From: an uncultured Mucispirillum sp.
GTDB taxonomy: Bacteria > Chrysiogenota > Deferribacteres > Deferribacterales > Mucispirillaceae
Assembly: GCA_944324465.1 (NCBI GenBank)
Contig: CALUWI010000004.1
Coordinates: 1-64,000 of the forward strand
Direction: 5' to 3'
Length of the DNA stretch: 64,000 nucleotides
A model generated the notes under the pieces. It was not told the origin of the DNA. It did no database searches and was given only the letters and a program-made list of their open reading frames with translations. Of the stretch, positions 9,068 through 16,555 are shown piece by piece; position 1 is the first letter of the stretch; each line of letters starts with the position of its first letter. Both the position numbers and the translations under genes were made by a program.

Positions 9068-9259
9068 TATAAGCAGCGGTTGGATGTTATTAGTTAACAG
9101 CTAAACTAATGTTTTATGATTTGCTTATAAATTGACAGATATATTTGAATTATTTTAATGTTTAGTTTTTTAATAAAAATAAATAAAAGATTTGATTAAT
9201 GCTGGAGTATGAATGTTTAATTAATAAAAGGATGATATACCATATAAGTGAGATAAACT
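9068..9259. other. gene-poor interval between two terminators
   Basis: No credible protein-coding frame is visible. A TTGACA at 9132-9137 has only a poor -10 match 17-18 nt downstream (TTAATG/TAATGT), and the next plus-strand terminator-like hairpin is at 9260-9296. A short untranslated transcript is conceivable but weakly supported. Confidence 0.3.
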
Positions 9260-9296
9260 AAAAGCCGCCTAAAAGTATTAAGCGGCTTTTTTATAA
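9260..9296 (-). terminator. bidirectional terminator downstream of PepSY-like paralogue 2
   Basis: AAAAGCCGC (9260-9268) pairs with GCGGCTTTT (9282-9290). The minus-strand transcript of the 9317-9739 gene reads into it, and the plus strand also ends in a T run. The stem begins about 20 nt after the minus-strand stop codon. Confidence 0.8.
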
Positions 9297-9316
9297 ATAT
9301 ATACTTATTTTATAAA

Positions 9317-9739
9317 TTAATCATCAAATTTTTGTCCCATAATTTGGCCATTAGCAGTGATATATATTTCCATCATATTGCTTGTTTTTATTTCAAAACC
9401 GTTCCAAGTTTTTTCTGCTTTTATAATAAATGCCTGTGGGTGTGCATTTTTTACAGCTTCAACAACTGGAGCTGGAAGCACTGCTGTTGGGAAATTTTGG
9501 TATGTTTTAATTTCTTTCCAGTCACCATTTACATAAAAATCAAGTTCTACACCTGTGTTTAATTTTACTTCAAAACTATCATAATCCTGTTCTGCAAACA
9601 TTACATTAGCATCTGGAAAATTTGTTTGAATAAATTGTTTTACATTTGCTGGCAGTGCATCAGGTGCAATTACCATATCTGCAAATGCAAGACTTGCTGT
9701 CATTAAAAATGCTGCTGTTAAAACTAAAATTTTTTTCAT
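9317..9739 (-). CDS. PepSY-like periplasmic protein (paralogue 2)
   Basis: A 140-residue secreted protein with a clear signal peptide (MKKILVLTAAFL..., cleavage near SLAFA-DM). Two PepSY-like repeats follow, with LPANVKQFIQTNFPD in the first half and the closing MMEIYITANGQIMG. AAGGAGAGA precedes the ATG with 6-nt spacing. The closest relative in the window is the 6436-6861 gene; the chemotaxis gene separates them. It has its own terminator at 9260-9296. The high-quality ribosome-binding site and dedicated terminator suggest good expression. The function is unknown. Confidence 0.85.
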   Translation of the reverse strand: MKKILVLTAAFLMTASLAFADMVIAPDALPANVKQFIQTNFPDANVMFAEQDYDSFEVKLNTGVELDFYVNGDWKEIKTYQNFPTAVLPAPVVEAVKNAHPQAFIIKAEKTWNGFEIKTSNMMEIYITANGQIMGQKFDD

Positions 9740-9950
9740 ATTATCTCTCCTTTTGGGTTTAAAACCTTTATATATTTGCTTTATGTTTTATTAGTCGTAT
9801 TAATCATAAAACAGTTACAAAAAATTTAAATTTTTTTATTTTATATATTTTATTAAATTTATTTAAATACTTCTTATTGAAAAGTTTATTATTAATGTAA
9901 TATATGTGAGAAAAATATTATAAATGATATTCAAGAAGTGAGCAGGATGT

Positions 9951-9983
9951 AAAAAAATGCCTGCTTCCAAAGTGGAAACAGGC
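9951..9983 (-). terminator. terminator downstream of PepSY-like paralogue 3
   Basis: GCCTGCTTCCA (9959-9969) pairs with TGGAAACAGGC (9973-9983) with one mismatch around an AAG loop. On the minus strand it is followed by a T7 tract (complement of 9951-9957), so it serves the gene ending at 10013. Confidence 0.85.
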
Positions 9984-10012
9984 GGATAGGTTATATATTA
10001 AAGGGATAAGGA

Positions 10013-10426
10013 TTAGTCTATTTCTCTTTTTAAAATATTACCATTCATATCAATTTTAAGTTCAAGATTGTTGTCTAATTTTACATCAAAATATCCAAAA
10101 TCTTTATCTATCTGAATTATTTGACCACCCTGGCTTTTAGCTGCTTTTTCAACTGCTGCAGGAAGAAGACCACTAGGAAGTGCTGCATAAGCTTCTATTT
10201 CATCCCACTCACCGTTTAAGTTAAATTTTACTTTTGCACCAGTGCTGAGAACTGCTTCAAAACTATCTGTATCCCTTTGGGCTGCTGCTATTTTTGCATT
10301 TTTAAAAGTGTCTGCAATAAATTTTTGTGCATTTTGTGGCAGCTGATTTGGTTGTATTAGCATATCTCCTGCAAATGCTGATACTGCAAATAATGCGATG
10401 ATTGTTGTTAAAACTAATTTTTTCAT
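10013..10426 (-). CDS. PepSY-like periplasmic protein (paralogue 3)
   Basis: A 137-residue secreted protein with signal peptide (cleavage near SAFA-GD). It shares the plan of the two paralogues at 6436 and 9317: LPQNAQKFIADTF in repeat one, then NGEWDEIEAYAALP, then a closing LELKIDMNGNIL in place of MMEIY. It is the most divergent of the three. AAGGAG lies upstream of the ATG. It is separated from paralogue 2 by its own terminator and about 210 nt, so each copy looks independently transcribed. No cysteines or catalytic motifs are visible. Confidence 0.82.
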   Translation of the reverse strand: MKKLVLTTIIALFAVSAFAGDMLIQPNQLPQNAQKFIADTFKNAKIAAAQRDTDSFEAVLSTGAKVKFNLNGEWDEIEAYAALPSGLLPAAVEKAAKSQGGQIIQIDKDFGYFDVKLDNNLELKIDMNGNILKREID

Positions 10427-10641
10427 AAGATTACTCCTTTTTTTAAATTTATTATTTACTTCTTATGTTTTATATGTCGCAGTAAATAAATAAAGGTTAC
10501 AAAAAATAATAAAAAATTATTATTTGTATAACTTATTTGTAAATAAATATATTTTAATAATATTATATTTTGTTGTTTGTTTTTATATAATATTTTTGTA
10601 AAATAATTTCATATATAATATATAAACTGCAGGTGAATTTT

Positions 10642-11256
10642 GTGATATTATATAATGAATTCTTTCAAAAAGATGTTGTAACCCTTGCTAAATCTTTAAT
10701 TGGTAAAGTATTGTGCAGAAAAATAGATAATTTTACATTAAAGGCAAGAATTATAGAAACAGAAGCCTATTCTAAAGCAGAGCCTGCAAGTCATTCAAGT
10801 CTTGGTTATTCTTTAAGTCGTGCTGCTATGTTTATGGATGCAGGCACTATATATATGTATCACAGCAGAGCAGGGGCATCATTTAATATTAGTGCATTAG
10901 GGGAAGGTGATGCTGTTCTTGTAAAATCTGGTATATGTTTTCTTGATAACGATACAGATACACTTGCTTTTATGCAGCAGATAAATAAAAAGAATGAAAA
11001 ATTAAGAGATATATATTATCTTGCTTCAGGTCAGACATTACTTTGTAAAAGTTTAATGATTGATAGAGCATTATGGGATAAAAAGCAGTTTAATAATGAA
11101 CTCTATATTGAAGATACAGGATATATACCTGAAAATATAGTGATTACATCAAGACTTGGTATTCCAAAAGACAGAGATAATCTTTTATTACCATATAGAT
11201 ATGTAGATAAAGCATATATAAAATATGCTACAAAAGGCAGATGTAAAGTTTATTAA
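10642..11256 (+). CDS. DNA-3-methyladenine glycosylase (AAG/MPG type)
   Basis: A 204-residue base-excision enzyme of the alkyladenine glycosylase family, which removes 3-methyladenine and related lesions. Family motifs are visible: LAKSLIGKVLCRK near the start, RIIETEAYSKAEPASHSS with the catalytic glutamate region, GTIYMYHSRAGASFNISA, and the C-terminal SRLGIPKD. The GTG at 10642 is chosen because AGGTGA (10631-10636) sits 5 nt upstream; an in-frame GTG at 10633 would lie inside that site. It appears to be a single gene, with no neighbour of related function. Confidence 0.9.
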   Translation: MILYNEFFQKDVVTLAKSLIGKVLCRKIDNFTLKARIIETEAYSKAEPASHSSLGYSLSRAAMFMDAGTIYMYHSRAGASFNISALGEGDAVLVKSGICFLDNDTDTLAFMQQINKKNEKLRDIYYLASGQTLLCKSLMIDRALWDKKQFNNELYIEDTGYIPENIVITSRLGIPKDRDNLLLPYRYVDKAYIKYATKGRCKVY

Positions 11257-11331
11257 ATTTTTTCTTGATTTTATAAAAAAAGAGTATTAATACAGATAGG
11301 CAAAAAATTTAAAAAACATAAGAAGGTTTAT

Positions 11332-12270
11332 ATGGGCTTTTTAGATTCTATTCAAAGTATTATATCTGTATATTTATTAATCGCAGTAGGTTACATTCTT
11401 ACAAAAAAAGAAATTTTATCTACAGAGTTTGGTTCACGCATAGCATGGCTTGTTGTTAATCTGACATTTCCAGCTTATATTTTATCAGCACTTCCTTACC
11501 AGTTTACTAAAGCACAGTTTATGGAATCTGCTGGCGGTATTTTAGTGGCATTAATAGCAACTGCCGTTCTTTATCCTATAGGTTATCTAACAGGCAGGCT
11601 TTTTAAAGTGAAAAAGGAAAATATGGGTGTATTTTTAGCCCTTTTTGTGTATTCTAATGTAGTTTTTATTGGACTTCCAGTAAATCAGGCATTATTTGGT
11701 GACAGTTCTGTTGCCTATGTTCTTGAATATTATATTGCAAATACAATTCTTTTCTGGACACTTGGAGTTTATTCTCTGCAAAAATCATCAGGAAGCGGTA
11801 AAGGTGGTATTAATTTAAAAGCACTTTTAACACCATCATTAACAGCAACAGTGGTAGCAATAATATTTGTACTTGTTGGCTTTAAACTGCCTGAAATGCT
11901 GCAAAAACCAGCCAGTATGCTTGGAAGTATGACTTCACCACTTGCTACATTATTTATAGGTATGGTATTTGCAGAGATGAAGTTATCTGATTTTAAAATT
12001 ACAAAAGATTTCTGGGCTGTAATGATAGGCAGGTTTATTGCTTCTCCAGCTGCAGTGCTTTTGATTATGATGTTTTTTACATCATTTAATGCAGACAGGC
12101 AGGAAGTATATATTTTACAAGCAGCAATGCCTGCAATGAATCAGGTTACAATATTAAGTAAATATTACGGCTGTGATTACAAATATTCTACAATACTTAC
12201 AGTATGGTCATTTGTAGTAAGTATGATTGCATTGCCTTTATATGTTACTTCATTCCACTATTTATTTTAA
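11332..12270 (+). CDS. AEC family transporter
   Basis: A 312-residue inner-membrane carrier of the auxin efflux carrier family, with about ten hydrophobic helices in the usual two five-helix halves. The family's first conserved helix breaks are seen in YILTKKEILSTEFGSRIAW and NLTFPAYILSALP, and the second half contains AAMPAMNQVTILSKYYGCD. Bacterial members move organic acids such as malate or related anions; the substrate here is unknown. AGAAGG precedes the ATG. Its last four bases overlap the end of the convergent cupin gene, leaving no room for a terminator between them. Confidence 0.9.
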   Translation: MGFLDSIQSIISVYLLIAVGYILTKKEILSTEFGSRIAWLVVNLTFPAYILSALPYQFTKAQFMESAGGILVALIATAVLYPIGYLTGRLFKVKKENMGVFLALFVYSNVVFIGLPVNQALFGDSSVAYVLEYYIANTILFWTLGVYSLQKSSGSGKGGINLKALLTPSLTATVVAIIFVLVGFKLPEMLQKPASMLGSMTSPLATLFIGMVFAEMKLSDFKITKDFWAVMIGRFIASPAAVLLIMMFFTSFNADRQEVYILQAAMPAMNQVTILSKYYGCDYKYSTILTVWSFVVSMIALPLYVTSFHYLF

Positions 12271-12761
12271 TAGAACATATTAATAATTGAAGCGTAGTTT
12301 GGATATTTTAAAAGCATTTCTTCTTTTTGATAAAGGATAAAATCATCATAAGAAAATTCTGGGTGCAGACTGCACCCAGTTAATATATATTCTCCATCAA
12401 TAAGCCTTGCAGCAAAAATACTTCCGCTTTCTATAACAGCACTGTATGATGCATCATTATATATAATACTGTCGCCAAGTTTATGGCAGATAAGTGAGCC
12501 GTCTTTTTTAATTTCATATATTTCTAAAAGTCCGCCTTTATAATAATGCCATATTTCGTCAGATGATATAGAATGCCATGCAGAAAACTGACTTTTTTTT
12601 AAAAGATAATATATTGCACTGCCTGCTCTGCGTTTAGTATTGTCTTCTTTTGTAATATACTGGTTAGATTGATAATATCTTCTAAAATATCCACCTTCTG
12701 CATGTGGAATAAGGTTTAGTTTTTCAATTAAAGTATCAGCAGTATTTAATTCTTTCTGCAT
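12267..12761 (-). CDS. DUF985 cupin family protein
   Basis: A 164-residue single-domain cupin of the DUF985 (Cupin_5) type. The hallmark IPHAEGGYFRRYYQS lies near the N-terminus, followed by SAIYYLL, FSAWHSISSDEIWHYYKGG and the terminal CSLHPEFSYDDF. Structures exist for this family but no agreed enzymatic role. Its start overlaps the end of the upstream membrane-protein gene by 16 nt, so the two are probably co-transcribed. Its stop overlaps the convergent AEC gene by 4 nt. Confidence 0.88.
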   Translation of the reverse strand: MQKELNTADTLIEKLNLIPHAEGGYFRRYYQSNQYITKEDNTKRRAGSAIYYLLKKSQFSAWHSISSDEIWHYYKGGLLEIYEIKKDGSLICHKLGDSIIYNDASYSAVIESGSIFAARLIDGEYILTGCSLHPEFSYDDFILYQKEEMLLKYPNYASIINMFY

Positions 12762-14218
12762 AAATTTCTTCCATTATTAGCTGCTGTATTATCCATTTGG
12801 AAGCATCCTGGAAGTGTATTAAATAAAGTATCATCTAATACTGTATCATTTTTATGGGAAGAAATAATATCAGCAGTATTATACTCTTGATTTAATTTTT
12901 CAGATACCCATACAATCATTGCAGATGTACTGTCTTTGCTTTCAGATAACCCGTTATTATATTTTTCACCTTCTAAACCCTGTAATATAATAAATGCTTT
13001 TTTATCTTTTAAAAGCTCAATAGCTTCGTGAAGGTAGGCATCAATATAATCAATATATTGGCTGTATTCATCATCAGATGTATTATTATTTATAAAGTCT
13101 TTATATCTCATACTGATTAATGGGGCAGAACCTTCTGCATTTATAACAAACAGTCCGCCGTTATTTTTTGCAGTAAATTCTTTTATATAAGCAAGGGATG
13201 TAAAAAGATTAGGGCTGTTGTTTGTATATTTTTCTGTAATATTTTTAGTATCATTTTTTATAATATTATATGCAAGAGCATCTTTTGAAAGCAGTGAATT
13301 ATAAACAGCAAAATATTCCACATTATATCCTGCATTTTGAAATACGCTTATAAAAGATTTGCTGTTATTTATATCATTAATGTTTTCAGCTGCAGCACCA
13401 GTTAATACGGCACTTCTTGTGCTGTAATTATTTGCATAATCAGTAGTAACATTATTAAGTATGATAATGCTGCTGTTTGTTAATGGCATTTGTCTGCCTG
13501 TCTGTTTAAATGGTATATTAGAAAGTTTATCTATTAAGATAACTACACCAGTTATATTATCATCAGTTTTAGACACATTTATTTTATCCTGCCTTTTATC
13601 AGCAGAAAATTTATATGAAAGATATGATATTGTATAATTTTTTACACCTTTAAAAAATGCATAAGGCTGTAAAGTAAACTGATTAAAGTTATTATAAATG
13701 TTAGTATAGCAGATTACTGAAATAAGAAAGCTTACTGCAAATACCTGACCTCTGCGGATAACAGATTTATCTCTTGCAAAGAAAAATCTTACAAAACCAA
13801 GTGCAAGACCAAGTAAAAACATAAGTGTAATAAAAACAGTATAAGTAGTATTTTCAGAAATAGAAGATTTTATAGTGTTATGCAGTAAAAATTTAGTTGC
13901 AGAGTATTCTGTAGTATCAAGATGAAATTTATCAGCATATACAGCACCTACTGAGCCGATATAAAATAATACAGGATTTATAATGACGAATACCCATTTA
14001 GAGAGCATAAGCAGAAAAAACAGCACAAGGTTAAAAAATGCCGCCAGTGTAATTATAAGAGCAGTATTATACTGGTCTAAATTTAAAAGCTGTATTCTAG
14101 GTTCATCAAATATTAAAGTGTATAAAAAAGTGTTCAGAAGAAGAAGTACATAGTATGAAAATGCTCTTTTGCTCCAAGGTATTTTTAAAAACTGTTTGTT
14201 TATATTGATTATTGCCAT
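12746..14218 (-). CDS. membrane protein resembling a degenerate phosphoethanolamine transferase
   Basis: A 490-residue protein with five N-terminal membrane helices (about 18-172) and a soluble alkaline-phosphatase-like half, the architecture of EptA/CptA lipid-A or core modification enzymes. The segments occur in order: VVILIDKLS at 225-233 where active enzymes have a Gly-Glu-Ser motif, YSTRSAVLTG (265-274) where the nucleophile Thr lies, INAEGSAP (359-366) in place of the usual histidine-containing motif, and LQGLEGE (412-418) where Asp-His-Gly-Glu is expected. The metal ligands therefore look lost. It could be a binding or regulatory relic, or a divergent enzyme. The first ATG is preceded by AAGGA. 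The family assignment rests on architecture and motif order only. Confidence 0.55.
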   Translation of the reverse strand: MAIININKQFLKIPWSKRAFSYYVLLLLNTFLYTLIFDEPRIQLLNLDQYNTALIITLAAFFNLVLFFLLMLSKWVFVIINPVLFYIGSVGAVYADKFHLDTTEYSATKFLLHNTIKSSISENTTYTVFITLMFLLGLALGFVRFFFARDKSVIRRGQVFAVSFLISVICYTNIYNNFNQFTLQPYAFFKGVKNYTISYLSYKFSADKRQDKINVSKTDDNITGVVILIDKLSNIPFKQTGRQMPLTNSSIIILNNVTTDYANNYSTRSAVLTGAAAENINDINNSKSFISVFQNAGYNVEYFAVYNSLLSKDALAYNIIKNDTKNITEKYTNNSPNLFTSLAYIKEFTAKNNGGLFVINAEGSAPLISMRYKDFINNNTSDDEYSQYIDYIDAYLHEAIELLKDKKAFIILQGLEGEKYNNGLSESKDSTSAMIVWVSEKLNQEYNTADIISSHKNDTVLDDTLFNTLPGCFQMDNTAANNGRNLCRKN

Positions 14219-14601
14219 TATATATCCTTATTGTTTTATATTTAAAAAAGAAATATACTATATCATTATTCTTAATTAATTTAAAGTATAAAATTTGTAT
14301 CAAATGAAAAATTTTTCTACCTTAAAATTTTATGAAAAAGCTAAAAAAATCATAAAAATTAATTTTTATTACTATGTTATATAATAATAATTTATATATT
14401 AGAAATTATAAAGTAAAATATGTTTTATTTAGCTATAATGCCTGTTTTACAATTTTTAATAAATATTTATAACTTATTGATATATATAGTTAATATAGAA
14501 TTATAACATAATTATAATTTTATTTAATTTTTTCTTGCAATATGGTATTATGTATGTTATAAGTAAAGTATGGATTAAAATAATTTAAGAAGGAGTGAAT
14601 T
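14219..14601. other. AT-rich divergent intergenic region upstream of aspA
   Basis: This 383-bp interval between divergent genes is very AT-rich and has no credible coding frame. Apart from the aspA promoter at 14535-14563 and its ribosome-binding site, I see no hairpin, repeat or RNA motif in it. Confidence 0.6.
14535..14563 (+). promoter_or_regulatory. promoter for aspA
   Basis: TTGCAA (14535-14540) and TATAAG (14558-14563) are 17 nt apart. Predicted transcription would start about 30 nt upstream of the ATG, and AGAAGGAGTGA provides the ribosome-binding site. Confidence 0.6.
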
Positions 14602-16020
14602 ATGGCTGAATTTCGTATGGAACATGACTTTTTAGGAGATAAAGAAGTACCAAAAGATGCTTATTATGGCGTGCAAACATTAAGAGCTATTGAAAATTTT
14701 CCTATTACTGGTTATAGAATACATCCTACATTAATTAAGTGTATGGCTATTGTAAAAAAAGCTGCTGCACTTGCTAATGCTAAAATTGGCGAGCTTGAAA
14801 AAGATAAGGCAGAAGCTATAGCAAAAGCTGCAGATGATGTTATTGCTGGCAAATTTAATGACTGGTTTTTAGTTGACCCTATCCAGGGTGGTGCAGGCAC
14901 ATCTATAAATATGAACACAAATGAAGTTATTGCTAACCGTGCTTTAGAGATTATGGGCGAAAGCAAAGGTAATTATAAAGTTATTTCTCCAAACTCTCAT
15001 GTTAATATGGCACAAAGCACAAATGACTCTTTCCCTACTGCTGCACATTTAACTATTGCTATGCTGCTTGATGAATTAATAGTAGTTATGAAAGAAATGC
15101 AGGATATGATGCTCCAAAAATCAAAAGAATTTGACGGTATTATAAAAATGGGCAGAACTCACCTGCAGGATGCTGTACCTATAAGATTAGGTCAGGAATT
15201 TAAAGCTCATGCAGCTGTTGTTGGCAGAGATATTAAACGCTTAACTAATGCTAGAGAACATATGCTTACAGTAAATATGGGTGCTACTGCTGTAGGTACT
15301 GGTCTTAATGCAGAGCCTGAATATATTAAAGAAGTTGTTAAACAGCTTGGCGAAATTTCAGGACTTCCTGTAAAAGGTGCTGAAGATTTAGTTGACGGCA
15401 CTCAAAACTGTGATTCATACCTTGAAGTAAGTGCTTTACTGAAAGTTTGTATGACAAGTATGTCTAAAATATGCAATGACTTACGTTTAATGGCTTCTGG
15501 TCCAAGATGCGGTTTATATGAATTAAATCTGCCGCCTCGTCAGCCAGGCAGCTCTATTATGCCAGGTAAAGTTAACCCAGTAATGGCAGAAGTTATTAAT
15601 CAGATTGCTTTCCAAGTTATTGGTAATGATATTACAGTTACAATGGGTGTTGAAGCGGGTCAGTTTGAATTAAATGTTATGGAACCAGTATTTGTATTTA
15701 ATGTTATCCAGTCATTAACTATTATGGCAAATGGTTTCAGAGTATTTACTAAATATCTGCTTAAAGATTTAACAGCAAACCCAGAAAGAATGAAAGCGTA
15801 TGTTGAAAACTCTGTTGGTATTGTTACAGCTATTAACCCACATGTTGGTTATGAAACTGCATCAAGACTTGCTAGAGAAGCTTATGTTTCAGGCAAACCA
15901 ATCAGAGAGCTTATTTTAAGAGATAAAGTGCTTACAGAAGAAGAAATCAATATTATTTTAGACCCTGTAGGTATGACAACTCCAGGTATTTCTGGTGCAG
16001 AATTAAAACATAAAAAATAG
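14602..16020 (+). CDS. aspA: aspartate ammonia-lyase
   Basis: A 472-residue enzyme of the fumarase/aspartase superfamily, reversibly converting L-aspartate to fumarate and ammonia. The superfamily signature GSSIMPGKVNP lies at 316-326, and the opening EHDFLGDKEVPKDAYYGVQT is the AspA-type N-terminus. The length matches aspartases (about 470) and fumarase C; the N-terminal and SPNSHVNMAQSTND segments favour aspartase. It stands alone between a good promoter and a good terminator. In an anaerobe it would feed fumarate respiration or amino-acid fermentation. FumC remains the alternative. Confidence 0.88.
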   Translation: MAEFRMEHDFLGDKEVPKDAYYGVQTLRAIENFPITGYRIHPTLIKCMAIVKKAAALANAKIGELEKDKAEAIAKAADDVIAGKFNDWFLVDPIQGGAGTSINMNTNEVIANRALEIMGESKGNYKVISPNSHVNMAQSTNDSFPTAAHLTIAMLLDELIVVMKEMQDMMLQKSKEFDGIIKMGRTHLQDAVPIRLGQEFKAHAAVVGRDIKRLTNAREHMLTVNMGATAVGTGLNAEPEYIKEVVKQLGEISGLPVKGAEDLVDGTQNCDSYLEVSALLKVCMTSMSKICNDLRLMASGPRCGLYELNLPPRQPGSSIMPGKVNPVMAEVINQIAFQVIGNDITVTMGVEAGQFELNVMEPVFVFNVIQSLTIMANGFRVFTKYLLKDLTANPERMKAYVENSVGIVTAINPHVGYETASRLAREAYVSGKPIRELILRDKVLTEEEINIILDPVGMTTPGISGAELKHKK

Positions 16021-16042
16021 AGTTATATAACTCTATAATATT

Positions 16043-16076
16043 AAAATGGGTAGATAGTAACATCTGCCCATTTTTT
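16043..16076 (+). terminator. terminator after aspA
   Basis: ATGGGTAGAT (16046-16055) pairs with ATCTGCCCAT (16062-16071) with one G-T wobble, followed by Ts. Confidence 0.88.
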
Positions 16077-16231
16077 GTTTATAAAGATAATTAATTTTAT
16101 TGCTATTTCATATTTTTTTCTATTATACTATTATTAGATAGGAAAAAGTATGAGAAAAAAACATATTAAAATATATAGAAGTAGCAGAAAATATTGAAAA
16201 ATATAAAAATATTTATTTTTTATAAAAATGC

Positions 16232-16260
16232 TTGTAATATAAATATAACTATGCTATATA
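16232..16260 (+). promoter_or_regulatory. promoter for rpsO-pnp
   Basis: TTGTAA (16232-16237) and TATATA (16255-16260) are separated by 17 nt. The predicted 5' leader before rpsO is only about 15 nt, too short for an E. coli-like S15 autoregulatory pseudoknot. Confidence 0.55.
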
Positions 16261-16281
16261 CTTAACTTTTGGAGGTGCCAA

Positions 16282-16551
16282 ATGGCAATAGATAAAGAAA
16301 AGAAACAGTCAGTTATTGACAGTTACAAACAACATGAAGGAGATACAGGTTCTCCAGAAGTGCAGGTTGCATTACTTACTGCACGCATTGAATACTTAAA
16401 TGAGCATTTTCAAACTCATCCTAAAGACCACCATTCACGCCGTGGTTTACTTATGCTTGTTGGTAAAAGACGCAAACTTTTAGACTATCTTAAAAAGAAA
16501 AGTTTCCCTCGTTACCGTGCTTTAATTGAGTCATTAGGCATAAGGAAGTAA
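16282..16551 (+). CDS. rpsO: 30S ribosomal protein S15
   Basis: An 89-residue S15, full length for the family. It contains [35 protein letters not shown] and the C-terminal [23 protein letters not shown]-type ending. S15 binds the central domain of 16S rRNA early in 30S assembly and contacts 23S rRNA in the 70S ribosome. TTGGAGGTG precedes the ATG. It is followed after 4 nt by pnp, the widely conserved rpsO-pnp arrangement, so both should be co-transcribed. Confidence 0.98.
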   Translation: MAIDKEKKQSVIDSYKQHEGDTGSPEVQVALLTARIEYLNEHFQTHPKDHHSRRGLLMLVGKRRKLLDYLKKKSFPRYRALIESLGIRK

Positions 16552-16555
16552 TTAA

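Noticed and set aside
16260-16281. Autoregulatory S15 leader before rpsO
   Set aside because: The likely leader is only about 15 nt, too short for the known pseudoknot-type control site.
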